Assembly (NCBI GenBank): GCA_037576215.1
Contig: JBANDB010000007.1
Location: 1,891,001-1,955,000, forward strand
DNA from: Armillaria gallica
Lineage: Eukaryota; Basidiomycota; Agaricomycetes; Agaricales; Physalacriaceae
Reading direction: 5' to 3'
Length of the DNA stretch: 64,000 nt
Of this stretch, positions 24,682 to 36,165 are shown piece by piece. Made by a program: the position numbers and the translations under genes. Each line of letters begins with the position of its first letter. The first letter of the stretch is position 1. The notes beneath the pieces were generated by a model. That model was given only the letters and a program-made list of their open reading frames with translations. It was not told where the DNA came from and searched no databases.

Positions 24682-25408
24682 ATGAATCAATTCACTCTCG
24701 AACAACTCGCTGCAGCTCTCTCGGCGCTCGGCATCTCTGTTCCAAATATGGATGGTAAGTTCGTCTAGCCTCACGCCGGTTCCATTGCTGACTTTCTGTA
24801 CAGTTGCCTTCAGGCCCGCTTTGCACGTGCACGCTTCTGCGGATACAGTGGCGGGCCCACTGCTCACCTTTCACTGCAGCCATTGCGGCTTTCCAAACGC
24901 TGTCTCTTTCTCAGCAGTACCAACGATGATGGGTATCCTGCTTCCAAGCTCGAGGTCTGGAGGCTGCCCGGTCCCACATGCGTCCGACCTCGCCCATGCT
25001 ACCGTCGCTCCTGCTACCGTCACTCCCGCCCCTGTCATCCATGCTCCCGTCGCTCCTGCTCCCATCGTCCATGCTCCCATCGCCGTCGCTGTCGCTCCTG
25101 CTCCCACTCCCATCATCGCTCCCGCAGCTCCTGCTCCCGGTCCATCTCAGCCAGCGTCCGTAGCTGTCACGGTGGGTCCTGATGGGCCATGGTATGTTGT
25201 GACTAAAGGACGCTCCGTTGGTATATATCGCGGCTGGTACGTTGCTTCTTCCTTACTATCGAGCCTCTATTGACCTTCTTGCAGGCAAAATGTCAGTAGT
25301 TTGGTGACCGGCGTTGGCCGGGCCTGCTTCTTTCGTTGTAGTACTCGTGCTGCAGCCCAGACTGCATTTGATGAGGCACTTGCCACCGGTGCCGTGGAAA
25401 TTCTCTGA
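24682..25408 (+). CDS. Cargo protein with C-terminal RNase H1 hybrid-binding-like domain
   Basis: Three exons fit exactly: 24682-24754, 24804-25236 and 25285-25408 (630 nt, 209 aa). The start MNQFTLEQLAAALSALGI may form a short helix. A CHCSxC-like pair (FHCSHCGFPNAV) is next, then an Ala/Pro/Val-rich low-complexity linker. The C-terminus, PWYVVTKGRSVGIYRGWQNV followed by VTGVGRACFFRCSTRAAAQTAFDEAL, matches the N-terminal domain of RNase H1 (caulimovirus viroplasmin fold, PF01693). In RNase H1 that domain binds RNA/DNA hybrids. The signature is the W-Y-x-V-x-x-G-R-x-x-G-I-Y-x-x-W pattern. No RNase H catalytic domain follows, so it is a binder and not a nuclease. What it binds here is unknown. 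Confidence 0.75.
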
Positions 25409-26165
25409 TTTCACATCGTTGTTCATTCTCAATATTTCTTGGTCTTTTACTGTTGTGCTTATGTCAATCATCATCGGGAGTAGTGCATATTTCCTTACAT
25501 ACCACTGATTCATACATACAATACTGTCCACTCGTTTACCTATCTCTTTTCAATCTCGTTGATCCACACACTCATTAAAGATCTGCTCATTTACTGTTCT
25601 ATTTATTGTCATCTATACGTGCTTGATACAAATATAGCAGTTGGCTAAAAAAAAAACCCCCTTGTGTGATCATTAGTTTCTGATGCATCTCATGACGTTT
25701 AAACCGTCCTTAGCCTTCATTTGCCACGGAAATTCTATGCAAAGGTGATCTTATCGGACCAATACCATTCAAACTCCCTCGGGCCGTAATAGTCAGCCCA
25801 ATCAGATCTACATAAGGCTAAGAAAAAGCTAAGAAAAGTTTGCCTCCTCTCGGCATATGATCGGCATTAGCTTTGTCCAATTAGCCTTACCTAATTCAGA
25901 CCATCTGAATGTGCCGACATCCAGACATCTTCGACTCTCGATGTCCGGATTCCGCCATCTCAGCTCCGGACATCTGAATCCAATGCAAATTGAGCGTAAG
26001 TATTCAAACGTGGATTCAACACGCGCTGGTGCGAGAGGCCCAAGACAGTAAATCCCTTTTGCCCTGTCAGAAGCGGGTACTCTGAACGTTTTGTCTAGAT
26101 GCCCGCAAGCAGTTAAGCACCGCCCCTTCTGCCAGAAGCTTGGTATACCCTAGTGCTTACTCCCA
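25409..26165. other. Spacer inside the KDZ element
   Basis: This holds the probable 3' untranslated region of the preceding gene and an A-rich tract near 25647. There are short inverted words around gatgtccggattc...gctccggacatc (about 25938-25975). No gene is supported. Confidence 0.45.
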
Positions 26166-26169
26166 AATA

Positions 26170-26863
26170 TCTGTACTTCGTGTTTTCTAGCCGTCTCTTA
26201 TCCTCTTGTCCACGCCGACTGCTGGCCGGAGCTCGTCTCGAATGGACATCTGTACACCCACTACTATCACAGGCCACTTGATGCCGCTACATCGACCGGT
26301 TTTGTATGCTATCAGCGCCTTCCTCATCTCAGGTTGAAGGACCTATCCTTCGTCGTACCACAGGAAATATATCCGGTGAGTTCTATACCCTTCCATTGTC
26401 CGATTCATGCCAGTTCATCGTATTCATACTAGCACCGTGCGAGGAACTCTGTTTACTTGTCGGCAATCTGTGATACCAATACTCACTTTCTCGAATATCT
26501 CATTGCGCAGCCTCTCGTGCCCAAATGATTTGTAAGTATCATAAGCCCAAAGAATAATCAATGAGATCTATTTCGTGGCCATTGAATTATACTGCAACAC
26601 AGCTAGACATATTCTCTACTTGATATACAAGGTAAGATGTACCCGGTGATCTCATCAGAACTATGCACTCATACTCATAAACCAGAACGTACATCCACCC
26701 ATGTATCGTCTGTGAGGCCATACTCGAAGTTCAGATGAGATTCAAGCCCACTCGAACATTTCTTTGCCAAGAACATACCCTCGAGACTACTATCCTCAAC
26801 CGGACGCGCCGTTTCAAGTCCTCACAGCTTGTCGCACAACTGCAAGGGCTCAATAATCTTTGA
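26170..26863 (+). CDS. Possible multi-exon cargo gene, unknown product
   Basis: Three open blocks have plausible splice motifs. Block 1 reads SYPLVHADCWPELVSNGHLY...LKDLSFVVPQEIYP and ends at gtgagt (about 26379). Block 2 begins after actag (about 26434): HRARNSVYLSAICDTNTHFLEY. The last block reads YIHPCIVCEAILEVQMRFKP...QLQGLNNL and ends with TGA at 26863, with a CIVC pair. I could not join blocks 2 and 3 in frame, and the start codon is not clear. It may be a decayed gene. No family recognised. Confidence 0.35.
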
Positions 26864-27025
26864 ACTTTCAGTGTCGTGGATCGTGTTCCAATGCGTGCTC
26901 ATATTTGTGCTTGATGCCGGCTTCAAATCATATTTAAGCTCTTTCTCACGCTGTTCCTTACTCACTTACCACTCTCGCTTTCTCTCTCGACTCTGCCCTC
27001 CTCTGCTTTGCCTTATTCCGCTTTG

Positions 27026-27641
27026 ATGTCGTCCTGGTTTTCTTTCAAGGTAAATAACACAATATTTGTGTATTTTCGAGGCTCAAGTCGCATTGCCATT
27101 CAGGGTGTAAGATCAGTTGTGGAACTCATGCTTGCCACGGTCATTAGTGTGTATTTCCCCATACCTCTTGGGTCTCTTATCCTTGTCCTGTAGATATCTT
27201 CGTCCCAAATCCCACGTTCTATGTTCGCCAGTCGGTCGGTAGGCAGCCGTTTTTTGAAATGGATAAGACGAAGAAAAAGCTTGGAGGCGAGCGGGGTAAA
27301 GCAATACTCTATGAGGCTCATCGTCGCTTCGGAGCTCAGGTCTGGTGGTCGGGAACATGCACGCTCGCAATATCGTAAGTCGCTGATAATTTTACGGTCC
27401 TATTCTGAAGTTCGGCAGCATGGGATGGCACTCATCGAACAACCTAAGTAAACTCAATCACTACACCATCAGAGGGTTTAACGCTGCAGGGAATTTGGTT
27501 TTCACGGCGGAGTTGGCCAACAGGGTGGTGGATAGTGAAGCGTGGGTCTATAGGGCAGGTGAAGCGGCCATGACCTTCGAAGCCAATAAGTATGGAAGGG
27601 TGGTATGTCGATTTCTCTCTGAATATCCGACAAGTAACTGA
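27026..27641 (+). CDS. Cargo protein, unknown
   Basis: Three exons join in frame: 27026-27049, 27148-27374 and 27419-27641 (157 aa). The protein starts MSSWFSFK and includes DIFVPNPTFYVRQSVGRQPF, KTKKKLGGERGKAILYEAHR and HYTIRGFNAAGNLVF...ELANRVVDSEAWVYRAGEA. There is no signal peptide, membrane segment or known motif that I can see. The last exon could instead be spliced at gtatgtcg (about 27603), giving a slightly shorter C-terminus. A short first exon is the least certain part. It lies in the same orientation as the RNase H1-like cargo gene. Confidence 0.5.
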
Positions 27642-28460
27642 ACATTCCCTTTAGGTTTATTAAATAGTTACCTGAATTTCTTGGTCTCGTCTTGAAAGCT
27701 TACAAAACATGTATATCTGCATTGCTTGATTGTTAACAATTTGCTGATATATGAGAAGAATAGGCTAGGATATATGATACGCTCGTCATCTGCATACGGG
27801 GCCTGTGATCTCAATAGTACGTCGATCATCAGTTCATCATCAGAGCTCACTTTCTTACGCCGGGTTCATCAGATTGCGCAACCATTTCCCGGGAACGATA
27901 ACGTCCTTTTCCCCATAAGCCATCTCTATCCTCCTTCAGTCGTCTTTACACTTTCACTGATATCTTTCTCTTTTAGTAGGCGCCATCCTTCCTGCCCCTT
28001 TCCTGCTGCCATTCACTATCTAGTGCATCGTGCTTTCAATCTCCCTGTATACTGATGGAATCTACTCCTGTAATGGGTCAGGATGTTGATTGTCAACTAT
28101 CTATCTCCTCGCTAGGCTGCATGTATCACCCGAACATACGGCTGTGTACTTACCAATGCCACGCGCATTAACTACGCGAGCAAAACATCTGGTCTTGTGA
28201 GTCATGAATATTATGTCACTTTGTACATTCTCGTATTGGCGAGCTTCCTTTATGTCACTTTGTACATGCTAACTTTGTAAAGTCTCGTACTGTACAGGTA
28301 CCAATTCCAGCCGCTGTATCTTGGGGGTCGATGGTATGAGGAGATATTCTACCATGTATGCTATAGTCACCGCAAAACCACTTTGAAAATATGAATTGTT
28401 ATAGAAGTCGGCACTGGTCCTATTCTCCCCTCGCTAGGCACATACAGCAACCAAGGCTTT
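27642..28460. other. Spacer with element motifs
   Basis: No gene is supported. Two copies of tatgtcactttgtacat occur at about 28213-28229 and 28252-28268. They belong to the element-wide motif family. Confidence 0.5.
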
Positions 28461-28990
28461 CTATCTATCAGACTCGTCATTCCCTGGGTCGTACGCCTCA
28501 GCAACCCCGACCCTCCACTGCAGAATGCGACCAGTGGTAGCGCGCTGAATACCGTCGCTCTGAAGATCTTCCCTCTCGCTATGAACTGAACTGTTCGTCT
28601 CTAGGACATCTGCGGGGCAAGAGGTATTGGAGTCATGTTTGATGTCCCGATGGTCAGTACTATAGTAAGCAGTAAGCTTGGCAATCCTCCCTCCATGCAT
28701 ATCCATCCACTGTTCTAATACCTGCCTTCGCTGTTAGTTCCTCTGAACAACCTGGGCTGAAAGATACGTGCCTCTCGCAACAAGTGAACACTCTCTTCGT
28801 AGCGAGCCTGCGAAGTAAAACGTCGATCGAGCACCGTGCGGGGATATTCTTCGGTGTAGATTTCTATGAACTCTTGCCACCACGACTCGGAACGACCATC
28901 ATGTATTGCATCGAAATAAGTCAAATGGTATCGCTCGAGCAGCCGTTGTTTGGGAAGGTCAAGGTGCGTACAATGATACTACAATCGATG
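28461..28990 (-). CDS. Possible cargo gene, unknown, frame broken
   Basis: On the minus strand a block reads LPKQRLLERYHLTYFDAIHDG, then SWWQEFIEIYTEEYPRTVLDR and ESVHLLREARIFQPRLF. It ends at 28715. A second block (LEQWMDMHGGRIAKLTAYYS...GRILQWRVGVAEAYDPG) follows in another frame and ends at 28461. The switch occurs near 28715 without room for an intron, so a frameshift is likely. The composition looks coding, but the start is not determined and no family is recognised. Confidence 0.4.
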
Positions 28991-29598
28991 AGCAGGTTCT
29001 CATGTTATGGGATGAAGAAACCCACCGCCGTGCCAGGGTCTATTAGGTCATGCATTGACTCTAACATACAAGTCAGTAGAGATATCAGAAAAGTGAGAAG
29101 TGGTTCACACCAAATAGAAGGCAAAGGGTAGTGAGAAGGTGTGTTTTATCGGGAATGCAGGCTTTTTATATATGCGATTTCCATGGGAAATTTCTCAACT
29201 GGGATGGCAGGAGAGGCGAAGTTGCAGTGAGACAACTAGCAATAATGAATTCACTACCGTGAAAATACTGACATAGGCCGCAGATAATGAAAATATTTTC
29301 TATAACGGTAAGTGGTACACAATTCCGAGTCGCTCTTATGCCATAATCCTCATTTGAATACCGTGGGGGAGAGTGCTAGGATAGACGCACCAAAGGTATA
29401 CTTTACAAACAATATATTCCAGTAGAATGGTTCAACCTTCTCTAATACATTCATGATATCTTGAAGGTCGTTTAGAACTGAGAGAAAGAGATATAAAACC
29501 AGTATATGATATGGTGAGACGCATCAGACAAAAGAGTGAAAGCGGTAAGAATGCGTTATAGAATACTATCACCGACGCCCACTTTCTCTCCTTCTTCC

Positions 29599-30443
29599 AT
29601 GGCACCACCCAAAAAATATCACACAACTGAATCAAAGTGTCATTCAGTGTGCGAGAAAAGTAAACGCTACTACGAAAGGTATGTATTGACATCTCTGCCG
29701 TTAAAACTCAACTAATATGTGATACGATTATTAAGAAACAGGCTCCATATCCGACTCCGGCGCAAAGCTGCCTACGATGCTAGAGCTGCGCAAGACTCAG
29801 TGCCCAAGTGTTCACTCTCACCTTCTGGCTGCTCTAGCAAAGAGCCTGCCATCGTGAATGTCAAGTGCATTACTAGAGTCGGAAAGACTAACGCACTTGA
29901 AATTCAAACAAGGTAGGGGACATCGTATCAACGCAATCCTTGGGAAATATATTTATGGCGCACATGCAGGAGAAAGTACCTAACACACCAAACTAAAACC
30001 TTGCCTTTGTCTAACAATACCCCCCCCCCGTACCACCTATACCGCCCACCGACATATTCCCCAAACTGAGCGCAGAGGCAAAAGCCCTTCAAGACAAATT
30101 CAATTCCTTCATTCAGGGCATGTCTATTGGTGAATATGCAGAGTCGCTCTTGAGAGTTTACTTCAAGTCAAACTCGAAATGTCAGGGACAAATCAGTGTC
30201 TTTGTGGACCCATTGCAAGACCTGTATGAACTCCGGGACACCTATACGAAGATTCAAGATCAATCTCTTGCAGCCGAAGGTTTGAGTGCGAGGCATAATT
30301 CACTAGTACAAGCAGGTGGTCCTATCACCAAGGTCGTCGAGTGGGTGGAAGATTTTTGGCATTGCGCGATTGAGGGTCCAAGGAGCTTACTGCGTACATA
30401 TAATATGAAGTGGTTGGCGTGGCAAAGGGATACTATTGGTTAA
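29599..30443 (+). CDS. Cargo protein, KR-rich N-terminus, unknown
   Basis: Three exons: 29599-29678, 29742-29912 and 29970-30443. The N-terminus MAPPKKYHTTESKCHSVCEK then KRYYERLHIRLRRKAAYDAR is a basic, coiled-coil-like type I associate with many short agaricomycete proteins. The C-terminal part (FPKLSAEAKALQDKFNSFIQ, ISVFVDPLQDLYELRDTY, VVEWVEDFWHCAIEG) is predicted helical. Exon 3 stays in frame only if the C-tract at 30020-30029 (10 C) gains one base or loses two. This is either a real frameshift or a homopolymer error. The minus-strand neighbour has the same layout and similar C-terminal pattern, and the two 3' ends overlap by 11 bp. Confidence 0.5.
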
Positions 30444-31227
30444 TACATTCACTACAAAAGGATATTTCTTTTCTAGAGTACCTCGCTTGTAAATCCTCTA
30501 CACTGTTCATCGCCTCGCATAACAAGTCTTTGAGCCAAAATATCACCTGATGAATGGGTCCCATCATGCCCTGCACCCGCTCCATATCTTTTCCTACCCC
30601 TGCACTATTCAGAACAACATGCTCGTATTCATATCCCAACTTCTCGAAGGGGGAAAGTCGAGTGAGAGCATTCTCGATCACACGTCGGCGTCCCTTGAGT
30701 CGTGTAGGTCCGATAGTAGCAATGTACGCATGGTAGATCTTGTCCACGAAGCGGCGTGGTTCGTTTTCTGTTAGCATGTTGAACCACTGCTGTAGCCGTT
30801 CTAGTTGGTCGAGTGCTTCTGCTAGATCTGAGCTGCGTCTGAAGTCAAAATCAGTCATTAAGCTCTAGTAAGAGCATGTTCAACAGACATACCGTATATG
30901 CGTTTCTCCCGAGTTAACCTCAATATCAGTACATCGTGCTGCCCGCCGAATCAAAGGTTCCAAACAGCTAGAAGCGTACAAGTAAGAACCAGATCAAAAG
31001 AGATATCATCTCACATACCTCCGTGCTCGATTGTTAGATATTCCTGCAAGTTGGTATGACTCGCGTCGACGCTGATTGATGGCATGACGATGCCTGGCAA
31101 GAGAGCTTCAGTTTACGGCTCGGAGATCATATAATAATTCTTCTTACTTCTGATAACTTTGTCAGCTACTAGCATTGTGAGCTGTTCGGCGTTCCTGTTC
31201 CATTTGAAAGGTGCGTTGTGAAACCAT
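30433..31227 (-). CDS. Cargo protein related to its convergent neighbour
   Basis: The likely ATG is at 31227 (MVSQRTFQMEQERRTAHN). A basic exon (RHAINQRRRESYQLAGISNN) and then CLEPLIRRAARCTDIEVNSG follow. The last exon begins after ttgacttcag and reads RRSSDLAEALDQLERLQQWF, FVDKIYHAYIATIG, VVLNSAGVGKDMERVQGMMG and VIFWLKDLLCEAMNSVEDLQ. The first junction is uncertain by one base; the later two join well. A basic head with a helical tail ending in a W-hydrophobic-D-hydrophobic motif mirrors the plus-strand gene that converges on it. This suggests an old inverted duplication within the cargo. Function unknown. Confidence 0.5.
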
Positions 31228-31381
31228 GGCAGTTGGTAGAATGAGGGGGGGCTGAAACCGAGGTGCCAAGTGACAGCTGACACGAGGGACTACTTTGGAG
31301 CAGGGGATCACTTGAAGCCGTAGGATTTGCGCGCTGTCATAGAAAAAAGGGATCAGCATACGAGACTGTACAGAGTCAACT

Positions 31382-31560
31382 GAACCGTGTTACGATAATG
31401 TACAAAGTCAGTCCAAAGACTTTGTACTTTGTCGTGGAAGGAAGGAACCACGTTACGGTAATGTACAAAGTCAGCTCGAAAAATTTGTACTTTGTCGTGG
31501 AAGGAAGGAACCGCGTTACAATAATGTACAAAGTCAGCTCGAAAAATTTGTACTGTGTTG
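31382..31560 (-). repeat. Array of element motifs, about 59-bp period
   Basis: Three units each contain aatgtacaaagtcag followed by (in two) ctcgaaaaatttgtactttg and tggaaggaaggaacc. The array lies between two divergent cargo genes (30433-31227 and 31799-32255), as the 24.4-kb array does. Confidence 0.75.
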
Positions 31561-31798
31561 TAAAAGGCAACAGTTGACTGACAGCTGTCACATAATTTGG
31601 GCTTGTTTCACTTTGCAAAGTTTCAGGATTGTATACAGTCTAAGCAAGACTTTGTACTTCGTTGTAAATCTAAAATCCTTATAAGCTCAAGAGAAGAAAT
31701 GAAAACGCCATCGCTCACAGGATATCTATTGTTATCGGCAGAACAGGTGGGTACCTTCAGCTATAGGATGGCAAGGTCTCTTATGTCTGTTATCAGAT

Positions 31799-32255
31799 AT
31801 GCTTCGCTCTCGGGAGAAAAGGGAATTTTTGAGGGCTTATGTGCCCGAATATCACAGGGTGAAAGCTGTTGCGAAGGAGAATCCGAGACTCTTCGCACAG
31901 TTTCAGTCTTGTATATGGCTACTTTGGATAAGCCGTTGGCACCTGGAACTGTGGGTTCCTGACCCGAATGATGCTGCGGGGATTTGCCACTGGAACCGTA
32001 GTCGCCAAAAAGTAAGTTCTTCTGTCGTGGTGCAAATCAATAGACTCACTGTATTCGCCTTAGAATCTTCTCAAGATTATTCAGATGCTAGTGTTTTGGG
32101 ATCCCTTCTATGCTGAGGGTCGCAGAAAGGAAGCAGGACGAGCACTGCTCTCCTTAGGTGTAGATGGTGTAGCCTCCAAGACATGGCTATCCGGTATAAG
32201 ACGAAGTGATCGAGTACCGAAGCCAAAGAAGCATCCCGATCATGATGATAGTTAG
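31799..32255 (+). CDS. Small cargo protein, unknown
   Basis: Two exons join in frame: 31799-32011 and 32064-32255 (134 aa). The sequence includes REKREFLRAYVPEYHRVKAV, FAQFQSCIWLLWISRWHLEL and LVFWDPFYAEGRRKEAGRAL, and ends basic then acidic (PKPKKHPDHDDS). An upstream ATG at 31699 could start another exon, but it does not join in frame. The opening block resembles the YSPEQRLWLAEFGPAFERAV block of the cargo gene at 36166-36762. Both may belong to a family of short helical proteins with a W/F-rich core that I recall from agaricomycetes. It stands directly upstream of the transposase gene in the same orientation. Confidence 0.55.
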
Positions 32256-32480
32256 CTCACGTGTTATTTATCGAAGCTTTTGATCATCTAAAACGAGCCT
32301 TGTCTTAACTACGAATATACTGTCACTCGTGGAGCGCTCGCGGTTCCACAAGGACCACTATCTCACATGTTTCGTCCAAATAACAACCCTCTCTCTCTTT
32401 CGTAACTTCAGCGAACTTCAAAGTAATATTTAAGCCAAATGACACAACTTTGATACCCATCCTCCCTGTCTCACGGAAAT

Positions 32481-35400
32481 ATGTGGAACTACAATCCCAA
32501 GAAGCACGGAAAGCATGCTCCAGCACGAAACTTGGTTGTCAGTGATGGTGCTGAACGTCAGCCCCCTGCTCCTGCCATTGAGCATTATCGACACACTCAT
32601 TTCAGCACAAAGACCAAGGATGGACAGGTTCGCTCCAGTATGCGCCATAGAACTTTGACGCTTCCTGCTCTTGAATCTCAGCTCCCTGTAATGGACAAGG
32701 ACCTTTACCCATCTATCGCAGAGCTGTCTTCAGGATCGTTTTTGGATCCTGATTACGCTCCATCTGCCGAGGTTCAGGGTGGTGAAGAGGAAGAGAGTAC
32801 CACTCGCGCTTCCAGGCCGCTTGGCGTAGGTCTAATATCTATCATAGTATCTCCAAGTCTAACTAATGTTACTCACCAGGATCATCCACTCCTCATCTGG
32901 TCTCAGCTACGCTCAGAGTTCCTTGACGAGATCTTGAAACTCGACGCATTTGAAACGGAGGACAATGATGCATGCGAGGCTTGCAAGACAAACTTAGGCC
33001 TATTTCGCTGCCTCTCCTGTGTGGATACTCGGCGCCTTTGTCACACTTGTATTGTTGCTGGGCACAAAGGCTTGCCCCTGCATAAAATCGATGTGCGTCA
33101 ATAACGATCAGTGTATCTAATGATTTTGATGAGATGTGGATAGGAGTGGTGCTCTTCATTCTTCCGCAGAACGACGCTTGCCCAACTCGGGCTTACGTTT
33201 GAACTAGGCCATAAACACGGGGTATCGTGCATCTTTCCCGCAATCATTCCAGATTTTGTTGTCGTCGACATAGATGGCATCCACACGGTTAACATGGCAT
33301 TTTGCAATTGTACCCAAGGGATCTTACAGCATATTCAGCTACTTCGTCAATGACTGTTTCCTGCGACAATGATATACCCACATACTGCTTTCACCTTCCG
33401 TGTACTTCACTTCTTTCAACTTCTTTCGTTCATGTCGAAGGTATCCACATACGAGTTTTATCACACATTGGTTCGCTTGACTGATAACTCCGGGATGTAC
33501 ACACCACCAGTAAGGCTTCTTCATCACCTATTCATGCAAAGTTGCTTATAGGAGGCAGGACCGCTACCAGGCTTTTCTTCGGGTCATGTGAGAGTGGCGG
33601 CACATCCATGCTTTGAAACGATTTGGGCGTGGGCACGAGTCGAGTGGTATTGAAGGCACTAAACAGGGTGAACTCGCGCTTCGTTGTCCTGCATGCCCTC
33701 AACCAAGCATCAATTTACCTACAGATTGGAACAAGAATCTGTGCATCTCATTATAAGTTTACTCATAGTTCCTATGTCCTGACTTTCCCCCAAGGGCTCC
33801 TCGCTGGTTGTACCGCTTGTTTTTGGCTATAGATGCAAATTTCCGGCTCCATCGACTGAACGTCTCTAGTGATGAATCCGATCCGAGTCTCAATCTCGGA
33901 TATGCTTACTTCGTTGAAGAAACCGCTTTTCGTAGTCACCTTGATACTTTTGGAAAGGTCATTCCCGAGGAAGAGAAGAGTATGTGTAACAATCACGATG
34001 CTGTCAAGCTTGCAAACAGTAGAGGCGGACATGGTGCCACGGCAACGGGGGTTGGTGCTGTTGTCTGTGGACGACATGATATGAAACGTCCTATGTCTGT
34101 CGGAGATCTCCAGAAAGGTGAAAGGTATGGATTTTATGAGAAATCGTGTTCAATTCTGAATATATCATCAGATATCTTAATATGGATTACTTCGTTCTAT
34201 CAACCTTATCGGACAACACGCCTCCTGAGTTGGTGATATCATACAACATCGCATGTCAATGGCATAAAAAGTTTTTCGATCAAATTTCGCAGTATCCTGA
34301 ATCACTACAACCGATGCAATCAGAGCGGAATATCCTTTACCTTGTGCCAAAATTCCATCTGCCAGCCCATGTTTTGAAATGCCGTGACAACTTTTCCTTC
34401 AATTTCTCTGCCGGAGTTGGTCGCACCGATGGCAAGGCTCCTGAACGCGGCTGGGCTGCTACCAATGCTTTAGCAGCGAGTACCAAAGAGATGGGTCCAG
34501 GCGCTCGTCGAGACACTTTGGATGACCATTTTGGAGATTACAACTGGAGAAAGATCATCATTCTAGGTATGTAATTCGTTCAACAAATGGAATCAGCTAA
34601 CCTTTGGTTTTCAGCGGATACTCTTTGTGATCGGCTGAAGGAGGCGGTCAAAGCTCGTACTGAGCATGTCGAAGAGTTTATAGGATACGAGGATGCTTTA
34701 CGGGTCGAGCATTCAGAATCTGTCGACTCATGGAGACAAATGGTCCTTTTATGGGAAACCGATCGAACCCAGCAGAATCCCTTTGCACCGACTTTGCGCC
34801 GTAAGTCTATCTGCATCATCATCAATATCTCATTCACATTTGTACCATTTAGCTGTGACTGAAAATGCCATGCGTCTGGAGCTCGCCAGAGAAGAAAAGA
34901 ATGTTTCTGCTGTAGAAATTCAGCATGATGTTAGCCCCAGCGAGTTAATTGCACAAGGATTACAGCTAGAGGAGGCCCAGTATGTTTCCATATCATCTCA
35001 TGGATTGCTGTCCTGACAATTTTGACAGGGTGCAACTGCAATACGATATCGATGCCCTTGGTCCACATTCAACAGATCTACAACGCACCAAAGTTCAAGC
35101 CCAGGAGAACCGTATCAGCCGCAAAATCGAAGCGTGGATTGATGTGCAGAAGGTGTACATGCCTAGGACCACACTTCTACGTACACGGGATGACGATCGC
35201 CGCAAGGTTGGGGCAGCTGTGCGGCCTTCAAAGATTCCGCTCTACCTCCCTTCTACCGCCCTCAGGCTCAATGCTATCGATGCATTGACCCAGAGCACTA
35301 TCGTTGATGACGAATTGTGTCTCCGTCTTGCTCAGGCTAATGATACCTTGGCGGTGCTACGTGATCATCTTCTTCTAAAATCTTATCTCACGACGTGGCG

Positions 35401-36073
35401 AGAACGCTTTTCCCGAGGACAGCGTTACGGCACTAAAGCAAATACTTTATTTCGCTGAGTTGAAGACAAGATTGCTGCAGACGTTTCAAGATATCAACGA
35501 ATCTACACGGCATTGGCATCAATATCTGTGAAATTAAACCGGTATGAATGGCAGGGGATTCTCCGCCCTCTAAAGGACGAAGATGTTCAAGGTCTTGACC
35601 AGTACAACGAGGCGACTTCAGAGGGACATCACAATCTGGCGTGGATTTGGAAAACCAATCTCCAAGGTGGAGATAAAGGTCTCCAGGAAGGTAATTGTCT
35701 GCTCCCCCACACCTGAAATATGGGTTATTACTGAGCCCGTTCTTTGATAGCGTTGAGAATTGAGTGGTGCAAGTCTCGGGCACGAGCTCAACGGTGGCAA
35801 GAAGAATGCGAGCTACTGACAGAGGAGCTGCGTCGTGTCCAGGCTACTTTTACGTACTATTCCCAGTTGTGGACCAAGCGAGCCGAGTTGAGATTGCACC
35901 CTGGTGCAAGAGCATACGCTTTCAGGCAAGCAGCACTATGGAGCGAGCTACAAATGGACGCAGAAGCCAAATGGCAAAACGTCCAGACTACTCTGGACTT
36001 GAATTTGTTAACACATAGCGTAGCAACTACAGATCTCGATGGCCGTACGAACAGCAAAGTACATAGTACGTAG
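32481..36073 (+). pseudogene. KDZ transposase with CxC cysteine cluster, three TGA stops
   Basis: The gene starts MWNYNPKKHGKHAPARNLVV. Exons 32481-32825, 32880-33092 and from 33144 join in phase. The CxC cluster is ACEACKTNLGLFRCLSC then RRLCHTCIVAGH. KDZ hallmarks follow: FELGHKHG, DGIHTVNMAFCNC, ALRCPACPQPSINLP, YRLFLAIDANFRL (first catalytic Asp region), GVGAVVCGRHD, VGDLQKGERYLNMDY, ELVISYNIACQWHKKF, YLVPKFHLPAHVLKC and KAPERGWAATNALA. The C-terminus is helical (LRIEWCKSRARAQRWQEECE). In-frame TGA codons lie at 33351-33353, 33589-33591 and 35456-35458, at positions where relatives probably have Arg or Trp (CGA or TGG to TGA). About seven introns are needed. This is the enzyme expected to move the 18.2-kb element; this copy looks inactive. 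Confidence 0.9.
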
Positions 36074-36165
36074 TTTTTTTAATGTCAACAAGTCAGGTTA
36101 CGATATGATAAGAGTCGGTGATATAGTAAGATCGGTACATCAGTATCTACTCATTGCGATCGACT

